Assembly: GCA_032158295.1 (NCBI GenBank)
Contig: CM063256.1
Span: 1,612,001 to 1,676,000 of the forward strand
Direction of reading: 5' to 3'
DNA length: 64,000 nucleotides
From: Pycnopodia helianthoides
Taxonomy: Eukaryota; Echinodermata; Asteroidea; Forcipulatida; Asteriidae
Position 1 is the stretch's first letter, and the number at the start of each line of letters is the position of its first letter. Under the pieces are notes generated by a model. That model ran no database searches. It was given only the letters and a program-made list of their open reading frames with translations, and had not been told where the DNA came from. A program made the position numbers and the translations under genes. This document shows, piece after piece, positions 47,870 to 60,271 of this stretch.

Positions 47870-48264
47870 GGCGTGTCGTGGCCGAGCGGATTAGAGCACC
47901 GGACTCAAGCTCTGGTGTTTCTGTTCAGCAGAGTGTGGGTTCGAGTCCCAGTCGTGACACTTGTGTCCTTAAGCAAGACACTTGACCATTATTGCTTCGT
48001 CCTTCGGATGGGACGTAAAGCCGTTGGTCCCGTGTGTTGTGTAATGCACGTAAAAGAACCCAGTGCACTTATCGAAAAGAGAAGGGGTTCGCCCCGGTGT
48101 TCCTGGTTTGATCGGCAGCATATTGCACCACAGCACCGTGTATACCATTACATTGTGCTATAAATGCATAGGTCTCATACTTCAAAAACGTTGCTCCACA
48201 TACATGGCAGGTAAAAATACTGAGCGCCTTGTATCCTTTGGCAAAAGGCGCTATATAAATACAG
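47870..48264 (+). mobile_element. tRNA-Leu-derived SINE, copy 3
   Basis: Head GTGTCGTGGCCGAGCGGATT with a CTCAAGC anticodon-like loop and B box GGGTTCGAGTCCC, the leucine-CAA tRNA layout with its long variable arm. The body contains GACACTTGTGTCCTTAAGCA and GGGTTCGCCCCGGTG, and the tail is AAAAGGCGCTATATAAATAC. It is close in sequence to the reverse copy 440 bp to the left. Confidence 0.85.
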
Positions 48265-48661
48265 TTTATATATTTATATGTACTGTAATTTCCTGCGTAT
48301 CAGGTGCTTGATGTATAAGTAGGCAGTTGAAAATATTTGCCAGTTGATGAGAAAGTGTCGGGAAAACAACCCTTTAGATTCGGCAATCGGATGTAAACAA
48401 AAAACACTGTAACTTTCGAAGCAACAGTTTTCCGTGATGCAGCTTGATGGGTTCATTACATTGTAAATACAAGCAATAATGTCATAAATGCAAGGCACAC
48501 AAACATGTACTAAATTAAAGGACGGTTGATCTCAGTTTCAAACATTTTTATAGCTCAAAATCTGCGTCAAATCATCATGTTCTGAGTTTTCATGATGAGT
48601 ATTGCTTAAAACTCCCTGTGTTTTTGCCCACCGAAAAATGTCAAAATTCTTGGAAAAGTCA

Positions 48662-49640
48662 CGTCCGATGCAGTAAGACATCTGCTCTAGAATGGCAAAG
48701 GCTGTGGGTTCGAATTCCATCCAAGTAACATGCCCGTGGATTTCTTTAACACAACTCAGGAAAGTACTGAGCAGGGCTCGATTTAGACACTAGCCCGGCG
48801 TGCAATCACTAGTCAAGAGTGCTGCGGGCTAGTCAAACGTACTTCTAGGTAGCCCGGTCGGGCTAGTCAGAAATTCTAGCACCTAGCCCCAATGGCACCG
48901 TTGTTTATCACACAAAAATAACACATACAAATTAAATACTCTAATGGGCTAGTGGAAATTTGTGCGGGCTAGTCAAACGTGCAGCTGACTAGCCCGGGGG
49001 GCTAGTCAAGAAAAAAAGTTAGCGCAAGGCCTGCTGAGTATACCAAAGTGCTTTACATACATCGATGTTAGGGTAAATACCTATCCCCGATGAGAATTGA
49101 TCATTTATTAAATTGTTTGGGTACCCACTGCTAAAACATGGGACTTTACCTGCCTCTAGCTACCAGGCAATTTTGGTGGTCTAGTTGATGAGACACCTGC
49201 TCTTGAAAGGACAAGGTCGTTGATTCGAATCCCACGCGAGCAACTTGAAATTTGTTCACAGAATTCAGGAAAGTACTGAGTACGCAATACTTTACACACT
49301 GTACAATCGGTGTTGGGGTTAAAACCAATTTAAAAAAAATATTTATCCCTGATGCAAATATCGTTGGGGTACCCACTGCTAAAATATAGAATTCAAACTG
49401 CTCCTAGCTACAGGGCCATCTACATGTATGTGGTCTAGTTGATAAGACATCTGCTCTAGAATGGCAATGGTCGTGGGTTCGAATCCCACCAAAGTAACAT
49501 ACTTGTGGATTTTTGTTCACCCAACTCTGGAAAGTACATAGTAAACAGTACATACATCAGTGTTGAGGCCGTCGAAACCAAATAATACTATTTATCCTTG
49601 ATGCAAATTATCATCTATTAAATTGTGCGGAAACACACTG
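48662..49640 (+). repeat. Tandem trimer of a second tRNA-derived SINE
   Basis: Three direct copies at about 255-bp spacing (starts near 48662, 49175 and 49430). Each has GTCTAGTTGATAAGACA or a variant, TCTGCTCTAGAATGG, the B box GGGTTCGAATCCCA, GGAAAGTACTGAG and ATTAAATTGTTTGGGTACCC. The first copy is interrupted by a 262-bp inserted element. Divergence among copies is considerable. Confidence 0.7.
48772..49033. mobile_element. hAT-like MITE inserted in the first SINE unit
   Basis: Inserted sequence with CAGGGCTCGATTTAGAC at the left and an end whose inverse is CAGGCCTTGCGCTAAC. It is flanked by CTGAG at 48767-48771 and 49034-49038. The uninterrupted sister copies show the empty-site form. 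The interior repeats GCGGGCTAGTCAAACGT and GACTAGCCCGG. Ends starting CAGG are common among hAT-type elements; the superfamily is inferred. Confidence 0.65.
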
Positions 49641-49986
49641 CTCACCAGTTATTTGAAAGTAACAAGTACATTACACTGGTCCAACCATCAATGGGAAGGT
49701 GAACGTAGTCTAATGCTCGCATGCAACGGCTTAACAGTGTCACTGCACAAATGGATTGGTGCCAGGTGACTCCTCATTACGGTAATGGATTGATAAAATT
49801 CCAATCAATCGTAGTTTCTCTTGTTTCTAATGGTTTGACCCCCGGACTTCGTCGGTGGTATGGCGCCCTCTGTTGGCTGCCGGAGTTCGGTTTCCCAAAC
49901 CCACCTCACTTCTAAGAGTGAAAGTCCCCCGCACGGCGTGGCGTTGACCCATGACTTGCAAAATGATGTCTAGAAAAACTCTTAAG

Positions 49987-50620
49987 TCAGTTTGATTGCT
50001 CAATGATTGGTTTGTGAGCAAATTTTGCTTGTTTCGTGAATATTCTTGCAAAAATTAACGAGGTCGTCCCAAAGAGGAAACTGGTACAAGGTACCTGAGA
50101 TGAACATAAAGGTGGGAATTTGCTACTCAAGTCGGGGTGAATTCCATCCCTCTTGCGCATGTTAATCTGATGGATATTACCAGATCCAAGAATAGGGACA
50201 GCATCGATTAACATTCTGATAGTTGGATCATGATCGATGTCTGCTTTGTCCATACGGGCTTTGAGCAGTTGGTCTGTTGCTGTTGAAATTGCAATGGACG
50301 CCTGAACAAAATGGCCTTGGATCATTTGAAACTTGCATCTCGAGCCCGGGTTGCTGGCTTTAACAACATTTCAAATCTCTGGATTTACTCTGGTTAAGCA
50401 CAGATTGGTACAATTGCCGGGTTTCTGGTGAAGCTTCAATTTCTCTTCCAGCTTATCAAACTAAATTTGTCAATTGGTCATTCAGTGGTGGGCTTTGTTT
50501 TTCCTCACCCTCGATTAGAGCCGCCATTTCGGTCATCAAGGTATCATTAATTTCAGTTCCTTCATTGGTTTTGGTGCTTGACAGATTAACAAGAGCACTC
50601 TCACTGAAAAATCTGTTCAT
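49987..50620 (-). pseudogene. Decayed retrotransposon gag-like fragment (DIRS-type?)
   Basis: Read on the minus strand, three frames in succession give segments that look like one protein. The first starts MNRFFSESALVNLSS at 50620. The second contains KLHQKPGNCTNLCLTRVNPE (about 50374-50455). The third contains LLKARMDKADID, RMLIDAVPILGSGN and SSQVPCTSFLFG (from 50325). I recall these from gag-like proteins of tyrosine-recombinase (DIRS-type) retrotransposons in marine invertebrates. A stop at 50456, a stop where the family has Trp after NPEI (50371) and a one-base loss after LFG (about 50068) show it is dead. The flanks show no recombinase or reverse transcriptase. Confidence 0.55.
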
Positions 50621-50846
50621 GTAGGCTTGTAACATACATCTGTACTACGATGGTACTAATGAATGAATGCACAGTGAACCAGAGTGAAGCCACATGTCAT
50701 TGGCCTCGCCCAATCAGACTGAATGAAGCCTGTGGCTTACACAGTTTGACAATCTTCACTTAATAGTTGTAAGTCTTCTTTGCTCTGACCCTTTTTTATC
50801 TCAGGTTCCATCCTCATGTCAACCAGCATCTTGGAAGCCCATAACC

Positions 50847-50983
50847 ATGGTAACCCAAGACCCACAAGATCCTAGTCAGTCTCAGACTCCCAGGGCAGAT
50901 GCTGAAGACTCGACCAGTGAAGCTCTGAAGACACTACAGGGAGAGTTGGAGATGTACAAGAAACAGGAAGCCCACAATGAGAG
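50847..50983 (+). CDS. Probable 5' coding exon of an unidentified coiled-coil protein
   Basis: An exon from 50805 (acceptor CCTTTTTTATCTCAG) to 50983 (donor GAG AG|GTAAGA) is open in one frame throughout. The ATG at 50847 has a strong context (ATAACCATGG). It encodes an acidic, Ser/Gln-rich N-terminus (MVTQDPQDPSQSQTP), then a helix with heptad-like spacing (SEALKTLQGELEMYKKQEAH). It ends in phase 2. Either this is the first coding exon after a 5' UTR exon, or an internal exon, since the 42 bases before the ATG are also open. The rest of the gene must lie to the right, across the minisatellite or beyond the window. I do not recognise the protein. Confidence 0.6.
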
Positions 50984-51001
50984 GTAAGAACTATTTTTGA
51001 G

Positions 51002-52822
51002 ATGCTGTTTCCGGTGGGGAGGGTTTAGGGGGGGTCAATGTTTTTATGGAATAGAAGTTGTTATAAGTGAAGGATCAAAACATGATTTGTTTCCATGGGG
51101 GGGGGGTGTAGGGGGTCTATTAGGAAGAGTTGTTATAAGTGAAGGATCAAAACATGATTTGTTTCCATGGGGGGGTGGGGGGTAGGGGGTCTATTAGGAA
51201 GAGTTGTTACAAGTGAAGGATCAAAACATGATTTGTTTCCATTGGGGGGGGGGGCGTAGGGGGTCTATTAGGAAGAGTTGTTACAAGTGAAGGATCATAA
51301 CATGATTTGTTTCCATGGGGAGGGGGGCTAGGGGGTCTATTAGGAAGAGTTGTTACAAGTGAAGGATCAAAACATGATTTGTTTCCTTGGGGGGGGGGCG
51401 TAGGGGGTCTATTAGGAAGAGTTGTTACAAGTGAAGGATCAAACATGATTTGTTTCCATGGGGAGGGGGCGTAGGGGGTCTATTAGGAAGAGTTGTTACA
51501 AGTGAAGGATCAAAACATGATTTGTTTCCTTGGGGGGGGGGCGTAGGGGGTCTATTAGGAAGAGTTGTTACAAGTGAAGGATCAAACATGATTTGTTTCC
51601 ATGGGGGGGGGGTAGGGGGTCTATTAGGAAGAGTTGTTACAAGGGAAGGATCATAACATGATTTGTTTCCATGGGGAGGGGGGGGTAGGGGGTCTATTAG
51701 GAAGAGTTGTTACAAGTGAAGGATCATAACATGATTTTTTCCATGGGGAGAGGGGGGGGCGTAGGGGGTCTATTAGGAAGAGTTGTTACAAGTGAAGGAT
51801 CATAAACATGATTTGTTTCCATGGGGAGGGTGGGGGTCGTAGGGGGTCTATTAGGAAGAGTTGTTACAAGTAAGGATCAAAACATGATTTGTTTCCATGG
51901 GGAGGGGTGTAGGGGTCTATTAGGAGAGTTGTTAAGTAAGGATCAAAACATGATTGTTTCATGGGGGTTGGCATAGGAAGAGTTGTTCCAAGTGAAGGAT
52001 CAAAACATGATTTGTTTCCATGGGGAGGGGGTGTAGTGGGTCTATTAGGAAGAGTTGTTATAAGTGAAGGATCATAACATGATTTGTTTCCATGGGGAAG
52101 GGTTTGGGCATGGGGGTCTATTAGGAAGAGTTGTTACAAGTGAAGGATCATAACATGATTAGTTTCCTTGGGGGGGGGGCATAGGGGGTCTATTAGGAAG
52201 AGTTGTTATAAGTGAAGGATCAAAACATGATTTGTTTCCATGGGGAGGGGGTGTAGTGGGTCTATTAGGAAGAGTTGTTATAAGTGAAGGATCAAAACAT
52301 GATTTGTTTCCATGGGGAGGGGTGTAGTGGGTCTATTAGGAAGAGTTGTTATAAGTGAAGGATCAAACATGATTTGTTTCCATGGGGGAGGGGGTGTAGG
52401 GGGTCTATTAGGAAGAGTTGTTACAAGTGAAGGATCATAACATGATTAGTTTCCTTGGGGGGGGGCATAGGGGGTCTATTAGGAAGAGTTGTTACAAGTG
52501 AAGGATCATAACATGATTTGTTTCCATGGGGGGGCATTGTTACAAGTGAAGGATTAAAACATGATTTGTTTCCATGGGGAGGGGGTGTAGGGGGTCTATT
52601 AGGAAGAGTTGTTATAAGTGAAGGATCATAACATGATTTGTTTCCATGGGGGGGGGGGCATTGTTACAAGTGAAGGGTTAAAACATGATTTGTTTCCATG
52701 GGGAGGGGGTGTAGGGGGTCTATAAGGAAGAGTTGTTACAAATGAAGGATCATAGCATGATTTGTTTCCATGGGGGAGGGGCTTAGAGGGTCTATTATGA
52801 AGAGTTGTTACAAGTGAAGGAC
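51002..52822. repeat. G-rich minisatellite of about 72 bp, first block
   Basis: Tandem units of about 70-73 bp: AAGTGAAGGATCAAAACATG, ATTTGTTTCCATGGGGAGGG, GGTGTAGGGGGTCTATTAGG, AAGAGTTGTTAC. The G-run after CCATGG varies from about 4 to 12, and AAAACATG alternates with ATAACATG. The first, degenerate unit begins some 20 bp past the splice donor at 50983. Short half-units lacking the GTCTATTAGG part recur (GGGGGCATTGTTACAAG). Open frames such as those reading GRVVISEGSKHDLFPWG are repeat by-products. Confidence 0.9.
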
Positions 52823-54994
52823 CATTTAACATTACGTTTGGAGACATTTTTAGAACTTTGTTTATCAGCTAAACACACCAAGTAGCTTTGATTTATAGTT
52901 TTTGTGTTTGATACTAGTATCTTGTGTTCTAGTAGTTCAAATGATACTATGTCTTTGGAAAAGTTCTAATTAATTAATGAGTCTGGGCCTTGCTAATGAG
53001 CGTCATGGACATTACGAAAAACGGAAGTGGGTTTTGAGTACAACACATTCAATTCCAAAACTCTGTGAAGTTAAAGTTCAAAATTGTTAGAATATTTTTT
53101 TATTTTGTAAACAGAGAAGTAGTTAACATGAACAGTAATAATATTTTTAAGAACGCCTGTCAACTTTCTTGTTACACGTCTTAATAAAGCGTCATGGACA
53201 TTACATTTTGGTACATTTTTAGCGTCATGGACATTACGTCAAACTTGTAAAATGATGCATCATGCTTAACCCTGAATTTGTAAACCCATGTGCTGCCTTG
53301 CTGTTAATATGTATATTGAAATATATCTAATGTCCCTATCTTAATGTTTAACCTCTTCCATATATAAAAAAAAAACAGAACTCCCCCAGAATCTCACTTA
53401 AACCCCGCCCCCCTGTAAGTCCCCTTTTTGCACTTTCCGTCCACATCTAACCAGGCTGGCTTCCGCCTTGAAGTAGTTATGATAGACCAGAGATGTAGGT
53501 ATGTACATGTAGTGACCTTTCATTACTAATTATCTTTCCCATAATTCCCTTTGATGTGTTTCTCACAAGGTGATTGTTCATCTCGAGTAACATGCTGACC
53601 ATCTTGCGTCAGCATTTTGTGACGACAATAAAGGGAAATTAAACATTAAAGGTTTCTGTAATTTTAAAAGTTGATCTGGATCCTGCTATGTTCGTGACTG
53701 GGTGAACAATTCCCAGAAGATCAGTTGAAATGAGCTGGGATGACTTCTTGAGAGGAACAGCAGGCCAAACGTTGCTTCCTTGGTTTTCCAAGTAGACCTA
53801 GTCATGAGGTCATCCTCTACACGTTCCACCTCGAGATTGACATGCTGCCTCCTTTTCCAGATTTTGTCTTATTTTCTCTCTGTACTTTTTCTGCCACTCT
53901 ACTTGAGTCTTAACCATACTGAAATTATGTAAAAATAAAGAATTACTACATGTATGACGTCTTTGTATCCAAGCTATGGTGTATCATGTATCCGTAGATG
54001 TGTACAAATCTGCACTACGCCTAGGCCTTGAGAAGTCATCTTTGATGATAAATTGTGTTTATAATGTCCTACATACATGTCTCACCAACAGTTTTTACAT
54101 ACATATATTTCAGTATGTACATGTTCACTTGAATGTTTTTAGGAAAGAACAGTTTTATATTAATGAGAAGGCTCACCTGAAAATCTCAGATTTGGGCTGT
54201 CCGTTTGTAGAATCTGTGCACAATGTTGTCACTATACGCGCTGCTAAACATGTGCTTGAAACAAATTTGTGATGAGGTCTACGACAAGTATTCTCTTTGA
54301 CTAATCCAGGTTTGACCTTCATATGAGGTCCAAATGATACAATGTAGCATTTACCTATATAGAGGGTCATTCCACTGTTTGAAAAGTTAAGTGTCTTAAT
54401 CAGGATGTGACATGTAATGTCCATGACGTAATGTCCATGACAATAAATGTAATGTCCATGACACTCGTTAGCACAATTGTAATTAATTTTTTATTAGTTT
54501 TCTTGCATTATAGGATTAGCCTTTAAAAACTAGCTTTGCATATGAAGTCTCATAAAAATATCTCTTACTGGCTTCAGAATGGAAAACTAAACATCATACA
54601 ATGTCATGGACATTACATTTCATAATTAGTAATTAAGGGCTAATTAAAACGAGCGGCAGCACCCTGTGAATAAATTTACAATTAAATTTCTTCAAAATTG
54701 TGAATAAGTACCCCCGGTTATATGTTTTTAGCCATGAAAAATTAAAATATCTTTTAAAATGTAACCAGGGGGCATATCTAGACAATTGTACCAAACACTT
54801 CAAAAAAATCATGAATTTGGCACAAAAAAAAGTTTTTTAATTATCGATGAAAAACATGGAAAACCAAGAATTTTTTTTGAAACAAACATAGATTTGAAAT
54901 CACTAGTTATCACTCTTTCTTGCTACTTTAAAATTAATTCCATGAATTTGACTTCAATTTTTTGGGTCGAGGACACTTTTTGGTGGAATTGCCC
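52823..54994. repeat. 2.17-kb spacer inserted in the minisatellite, copy 1
   Basis: Single-copy-like sequence that interrupts a minisatellite unit between GAAGGA and ATAACATG without loss of repeat. It carries seven copies of GTCATGGACATTAC in both orientations. It also has a splice-like segment at 53455 and AATAAA signals at 53628 and about 53935. A 98-codon frame at 53976-54272, identical in the other spacer copies, has no recognised domain. The spacer recurs at 58101 and 62364. Confidence 0.85.
53002..54616. repeat. Seven dispersed copies of GTCATGGACATTAC
   Basis: Forward copies at 53002, 53191, 53224 and 54603; inverse copies (GTAATGTCCATGAC) at 54414, 54428 and 54449. The outermost inverted pair extends to TGCTAATGAGCGTCATGGAC against TGCTAACGAGTGTCATGGAC, giving 25-bp inverted ends around 1.49 kb (52991-54475). 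The layout resembles the subterminal repeats of a non-autonomous DNA transposon. The same sites occur in spacer copy 2 and, damaged, in copy 3. Confidence 0.75.
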
Positions 54995-57900
54995 ATAACA
55001 TGATTTGTTTCCATGGGGAAGGGTGGGGGCGTAGGGGGTCTATTAGGAAGAGTTATTACAAGTGAAGGATCATAACATGATTTGTTTCCATGGGGAAGGG
55101 TGGGGGTGTAGGGGGTCTATTAGGAAGAGTTATTACAAGTGAAGGATCAAAACATGATTTGTTTCCATGGGGGAGGGGCTTAGAGGGTCTATTAGGAAGA
55201 GTTGTTATAAGTGAAGGATCATAACATGATTTGTTTCCATGGGGAAGGGTGGGGGCGTAGGGGGTCTATTAGGAAGAGTTGTTACAAGTGAAGGATTAAA
55301 ACATGATTTGTTTCCATGGGGGAGGGGCTTAGAGCGTCTATTAGGAAGAGTTGTTACAAGTGAAGGATCGAAACATGATTTGTTTTTATGGGGAAGGGGC
55401 TTAGAGGATCTATTAGGAAGAGTTGTTATAAGTGAAGGATCAAAACATGATTTGTTTCCATGGGGAAGGGTGGGGGCGTAGGGGGTCTATTAGGAAGAGT
55501 TGTTCCAAGTGAAGGATCAAAACATGATTTGTTTCCATGGGGGGGGGGGGCGTAGGGGTCTATTAGGAAGAGTTGTTATAAGTGAAGGATCAAAACATGA
55601 TTTGTTTCCATGGGGGGGGGGGCGTAGGGGTCTATTAGGAAGAGTTGTTACAAGTGAAGGATCATAACATGATTTGTTTCCATGGGGGGGGGGGCATTGT
55701 TACAAGTGAAGGATTAAAACATGATTTGTTTCCATGGGGAGGGGGTGTAGGGGGTCTATTAGGAAGAGTTGTTATAAGTGAAGGATCATAACATGATTTG
55801 TTTCCATGGGGGGGGGGCATTGTTACAAGTGAAGGATTAAAACATGATTTGTTTCCATGGGGAGGGGGTGTAGGGGGTCTATTAGGAAGAGTTGTTTTAA
55901 GTGAAGGATCATAACATGATTTGCTTCCATGGGGGGGGGGGGCATTGTTACAAGTGAAGGATCAAAACATGATTTGTTTCCATGGGGAGGGGGTGTAGGG
56001 GGTCTATTAGGAAGAGTTGTTATAAGTGAAGGATCATAACATGATTTGTTTCCATGGGGGGGGGCATTGTTAGAAGTGAAGGATTAAAACATGATTTGTT
56101 TCCATGGGGAGGGGGTTTGGGGTCTATTAGGAAGAGTTGTTCCAAGTGAAGGATCAAAACATGATTTGTTTCCATGGGGAGGGGTGTAGGGGGTCTATTA
56201 GGAAGAGTTGTTATAAGTGAAGGATCATAACATGATTTGTTTCCATGGGGAAGGGTTTGGGCATGGGGGGTCTATTAGGAAGAGTTGTTACAAGTGAAGG
56301 ATCATAACATGATTTGTTTCCATGGGGGGGGGCATTGTTACAAGTGAAGGATTAAAACATGATTTGTTTCCATGGGGAGGGGTGTAGGGGGTCTATTAGG
56401 AAGAGTTGTTATAAGTGAAGAGATCATAACATGATTTGTTTCCATGGGGGGGGGCATTGTTACAAGTGAAGGATTAAAACATGATTTGTTTCCATGGGGA
56501 GGGGGGTAGGGGGTCTATAAGGAAGAGTTGTTACAAGTGAAGGATCAAAACATGATTTGTTTCCATGGGGGAGGGGCATAGGTGGTCTATTAGGAAGAGT
56601 TGTTATAAGTGAAGGATCAAAACATGATTTGTTTTTATGGGGAAGGGGCTTAGAGGATCTATTAGGAAGAGTTGTTATAAGTGAAGGATCAAAACATGAT
56701 TTGTTTCAATGGGGAAGGGTGGGGCGTAGGGGGTCTATTAGGAAGAGTTGTTCCAAGTGAAGGATCAAAACATGATTTGTTTCCATGGGGGGGGGGCGTA
56801 GGGGTCTATTAGGAAGAGTTGTTATAAGTGAAGGATCATAACATGATTTGTTTCCATGGGGGAGGGGCTTAGAGGGTCTATTAGGAAGAGTTGTTACAAG
56901 TGAAGGATCAAAACATGATTTGTTTTTATGGGGGAAGGGGCTTAGAGGATCTATTAGGAAGAGTTGTTATAAGTGAAGGATCAAAACATGATTTGTTTCC
57001 ATGGGGGGGGGGGGCGTAGGGGGTCTATTAGGAAGAGTTGTTCCAAGTGAAGGATCAAAACATGATTTGTTTCCATGGGGGGGGGGGCGTAGGGGTCTAT
57101 TAGGAAGAGTTGTTATAAGTGAAGGATCAAAACATGATTTGTTTCCATGGGGGAGGGGCTTAGAGGGTCTATTAGGAAGAGTTGTTATAAGTGAAGGATC
57201 AAAACATGATTTTTTCCATGGGGGGGGGTGTTAGGGGTCTATTAGGAAGAGTTGTTATAAGTGAAGGATCAAAACATGATTTGTTTCCATCGGGGGGGGG
57301 GGGTAGGGGGTCTATTAGGAAGAGTTGTTACAAGTGAAGGATCATAACATGATTTGTTTCCATGGGGAAGGGTGGGGGCGTAGGGGTCTATTAGGAAGAG
57401 TTGTTACAAGTGAAGGATCAAAACATGATTTGTTTCCTTGGGGGGGGGGACGTAGGGGTCTATTAGGAAGAGTTGTTTCAAGTGAAGGATCAAAACATGA
57501 TTTGTTTCCATGGGGAGGGGGTGTAGTGGGTCTATTAGGAAGAGTTGTTATAAGTGAAGGATCAAAACATGATTTGTTTCCATGGGGAGGGGGTGTAGTG
57601 GGTCTATTAGGAAGAGTTGTTATAAGTGAAGGATCAAAACATGATTTGTTTCCATGGGGGAGGGGGTGTAGGGGGTCTATTAGGAAGAGTTGTTACAAGT
57701 GAAGGATCATAACATGATTAGTTTCCTTGGGGGGGGGGGGCATAGGGGGTCTATTAGGAAGAGTTGTTACAAGTGAAGGATCATAACATGATTTGTTTCC
57801 ATGGGGGGGCATTGTTACAAGTGAAGGATTAAAACATGATTTGTTTCCATGGGGAGGGGGTGTAGGGGGTCTATTAGGAAGAGTTGTTATAAGTGAAGGA

Positions 57901-58100
57901 TCATAACATGATTTGTTTCCATGGGGGGGGGGGCATTGTTACAAGTGAAGGGTTAAAACATGATTTGTTTCCATGGGGAGGGGGTGTAGTAGGGGGTCTA
58001 TAAGGAAGAGTTGTTACAAATGAAGGATCATAGCATGATTTGTTTCCATGGGGGAGGGGCTTAGAGGGTCTATTATGAAGAGTTGTTACAAGTGAAGGAC
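54995..58100. repeat. G-rich minisatellite, second block
   Basis: Continuation of the 72-bp array. It begins with the GGGGAAGGGTGGGGGCGTAG variants and contains many short half-units (GGGGCATTGTTACAAG). Its right end from about 57510 duplicates the right end of the first block, variant by variant, so the duplication boundary lies inside the array. Confidence 0.9.
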
Positions 58101-60271
58101 CATTTAACATTACGTTTGGAGACATTTTTAGAACTTTGTTTATCAGCTAAACACACCAAGTAGCTTTGATTTATAGTTTTGTGTTTGATACTAGTATCTT
58201 GTGTTCTAGTAGTTCAAATGATACTATGTCTTTGGAAAAGTTCTAATTAATTAATGAGTCTGGGCCTTGCTAATGAGCGTCATGGACATTACGAAAAACG
58301 GAAGTGGGTTTTGAGTACAACACATTCAATTCCAAAACTCTGTGAAGTTAAAGTTCAAAATTGTTAGAATATTTTTTTATTTTGTAAACAGAGAAGTAGT
58401 TAACATGAACAGTAATAATATTTTTAAGAACGCCTGTCAACTTTCTTGTTACACGTCTTAATAAAGCGTCATGGACATTACATTTTGGTACATTTTTAGC
58501 GTCATGGACATTACGTCAAACTTGTAAAATGATGCATCATGCTTAACCCTGAATTTGTAAACCCATGTGCTGCCTTGCTGTTAATATGTATATTGAAATA
58601 TATCTAATGTCCCTATCTTAATGTTTAACCTCTTCCATATATAAAAAAAAAACAGAACTCCCCCAGAATCTCACTTAAACCCCGCCCCCCTGTAAGTCCC
58701 CTTTTTGCACTTTCCGTCCACATCTAACCAGGCTGGCTTCCGCCTTGAAGTAGTTATGATAGACCAGAGATGTAGGTATGTACATGTAGTGACCTTTCAT
58801 TACTAATTATCTTTCCCATAATTCCCTTTGATGTGTTTCTCACAAGGTGATTGTTCATCTCGAGTAACATGCTGACCATCTTGCGTCAGCATTTTGTGAC
58901 GACAATAAAGGGAAATTAAACATTAAAGGTTTCTGTAATTTTAAAAGTTGATCTGGATCCTGCTATGTTCGTGACTGGGTGAACAATTCCCAGAAGATCA
59001 GTTGAAATGAGCTGGGATGACTTCTTGAGAGGAACAGCAGGCCAAACGTTGCTTCCTTGGTTTTCCAAGTAGACCTAGTCATGAGGTCATCCTCTACACG
59101 TTCCACCTCGAGATTGACATGCTGCCTCCTTTTCCAGATTTTGTCTTATTTTCTCTCTGTACTTTTTCTGCCACTCTACTTGAGTCTTAACCATACTGAA
59201 ATTATGTAAAAATAAAGAATTACTACATGTATGACGTCTTTGTATCCAAGCTATGGTGTATCATGTATCCGTAGATGTGTACAAATCTGCACTACGCCTA
59301 GGCCTTGAGAAGTCATCTTTGATGATAAATTGTGTTTATAATGTCCTACATACATGTCTCACCAACAGTTTTTACATACATATATTTCAGTATGTACATG
59401 TTCACTTGAATGTTTTTAGGAAAGAACAGTTTTATATTAATGAGAAGGCTCACCTGAAAATCTCAGATTTGGGCTGTCCGTTTGTAGAATCTGTGCACAA
59501 TGTTGTCACTATACGCGCTGCTAAACATGTGCTTGAAACAAATTTGTGATGAGGTCTACGACAAGTATTCTCTTTGACTAATCCAGGTTTGACCTTCATA
59601 TGAGGTCCAAATGATACAATGTAGCATTTACCTATATAGAGGGTCATTCCACTGTTTGAAAAGTTAAGTGTCTTAATCAGGATGTGACATGTAATGTCCA
59701 TGACGTAATGTCCATGACAATAAATGTAATGTCCATGACACTCGTTAGCACAATTGTAATTAATTTTTTATTAGTTTTCTTGCATTATAGGATTAGCCTT
59801 TAAAAGCTAGCTTTGCATATGAAGTCTCATAAAAATATCTCTTACTGGCTTCAGAATGGAAAACTAAACATCATACAATGTCATGGACATTACATTTCAT
59901 AATTAGTAATTAAGGGCTAATTAAAACGAGCGGCAGCACCCTGTGAATAAATTTACAATTAAATTTCTTCAAAATTGTGAATAAGTACCCCCGGTTATAT
60001 GTTTTTAGCCATGAAAAATTAAAATATCTTTTAAAATGTAACCAGGGGGCATATCTAGACAATTGTACCAAACACTTCAAAAAAATCATGAATTTGGCAC
60101 AAAAAAAAGTTTTTTAATTATCGATGAAAAACATGGAAAACCAAGAATTTTTTTTGAAACAAACATAGATTTGAAATCACTAGTTATCACTCTTTCTTGC
60201 TACTTTAAAATTAATTCCATGAATTTGACTTCAATTTTTTGGGTCGAGGACACTTTTTGGTGGAATTGCCC
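58101..60271. repeat. 2.17-kb spacer, copy 2
   Basis: Nearly identical to the spacer at 52823-54994, at an offset of about 5277 bp. The only differences I noticed are a T-run length near 58178, AAAACTAGC versus AAAGCTAGC near 59804, and CCATAAC versus CCCTAAC at the right edge. It carries the same 98-codon frame (59253-59549), with the same stop. Confidence 0.9.

Noticed and set aside
47870..47960. tRNA-Leu(CAA) gene
   Set aside because: It is followed by a repeated SINE body and tail, with matching copies at 47.0 and 44.1 kb; the stems are imperfect.
53976..54272. 98-codon frame conserved in three spacer copies as a real gene
   Set aside because: The identity reflects recent duplication of the whole spacer, since non-coding flanks are equally identical. 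No domain, signal or codon pattern supports it.
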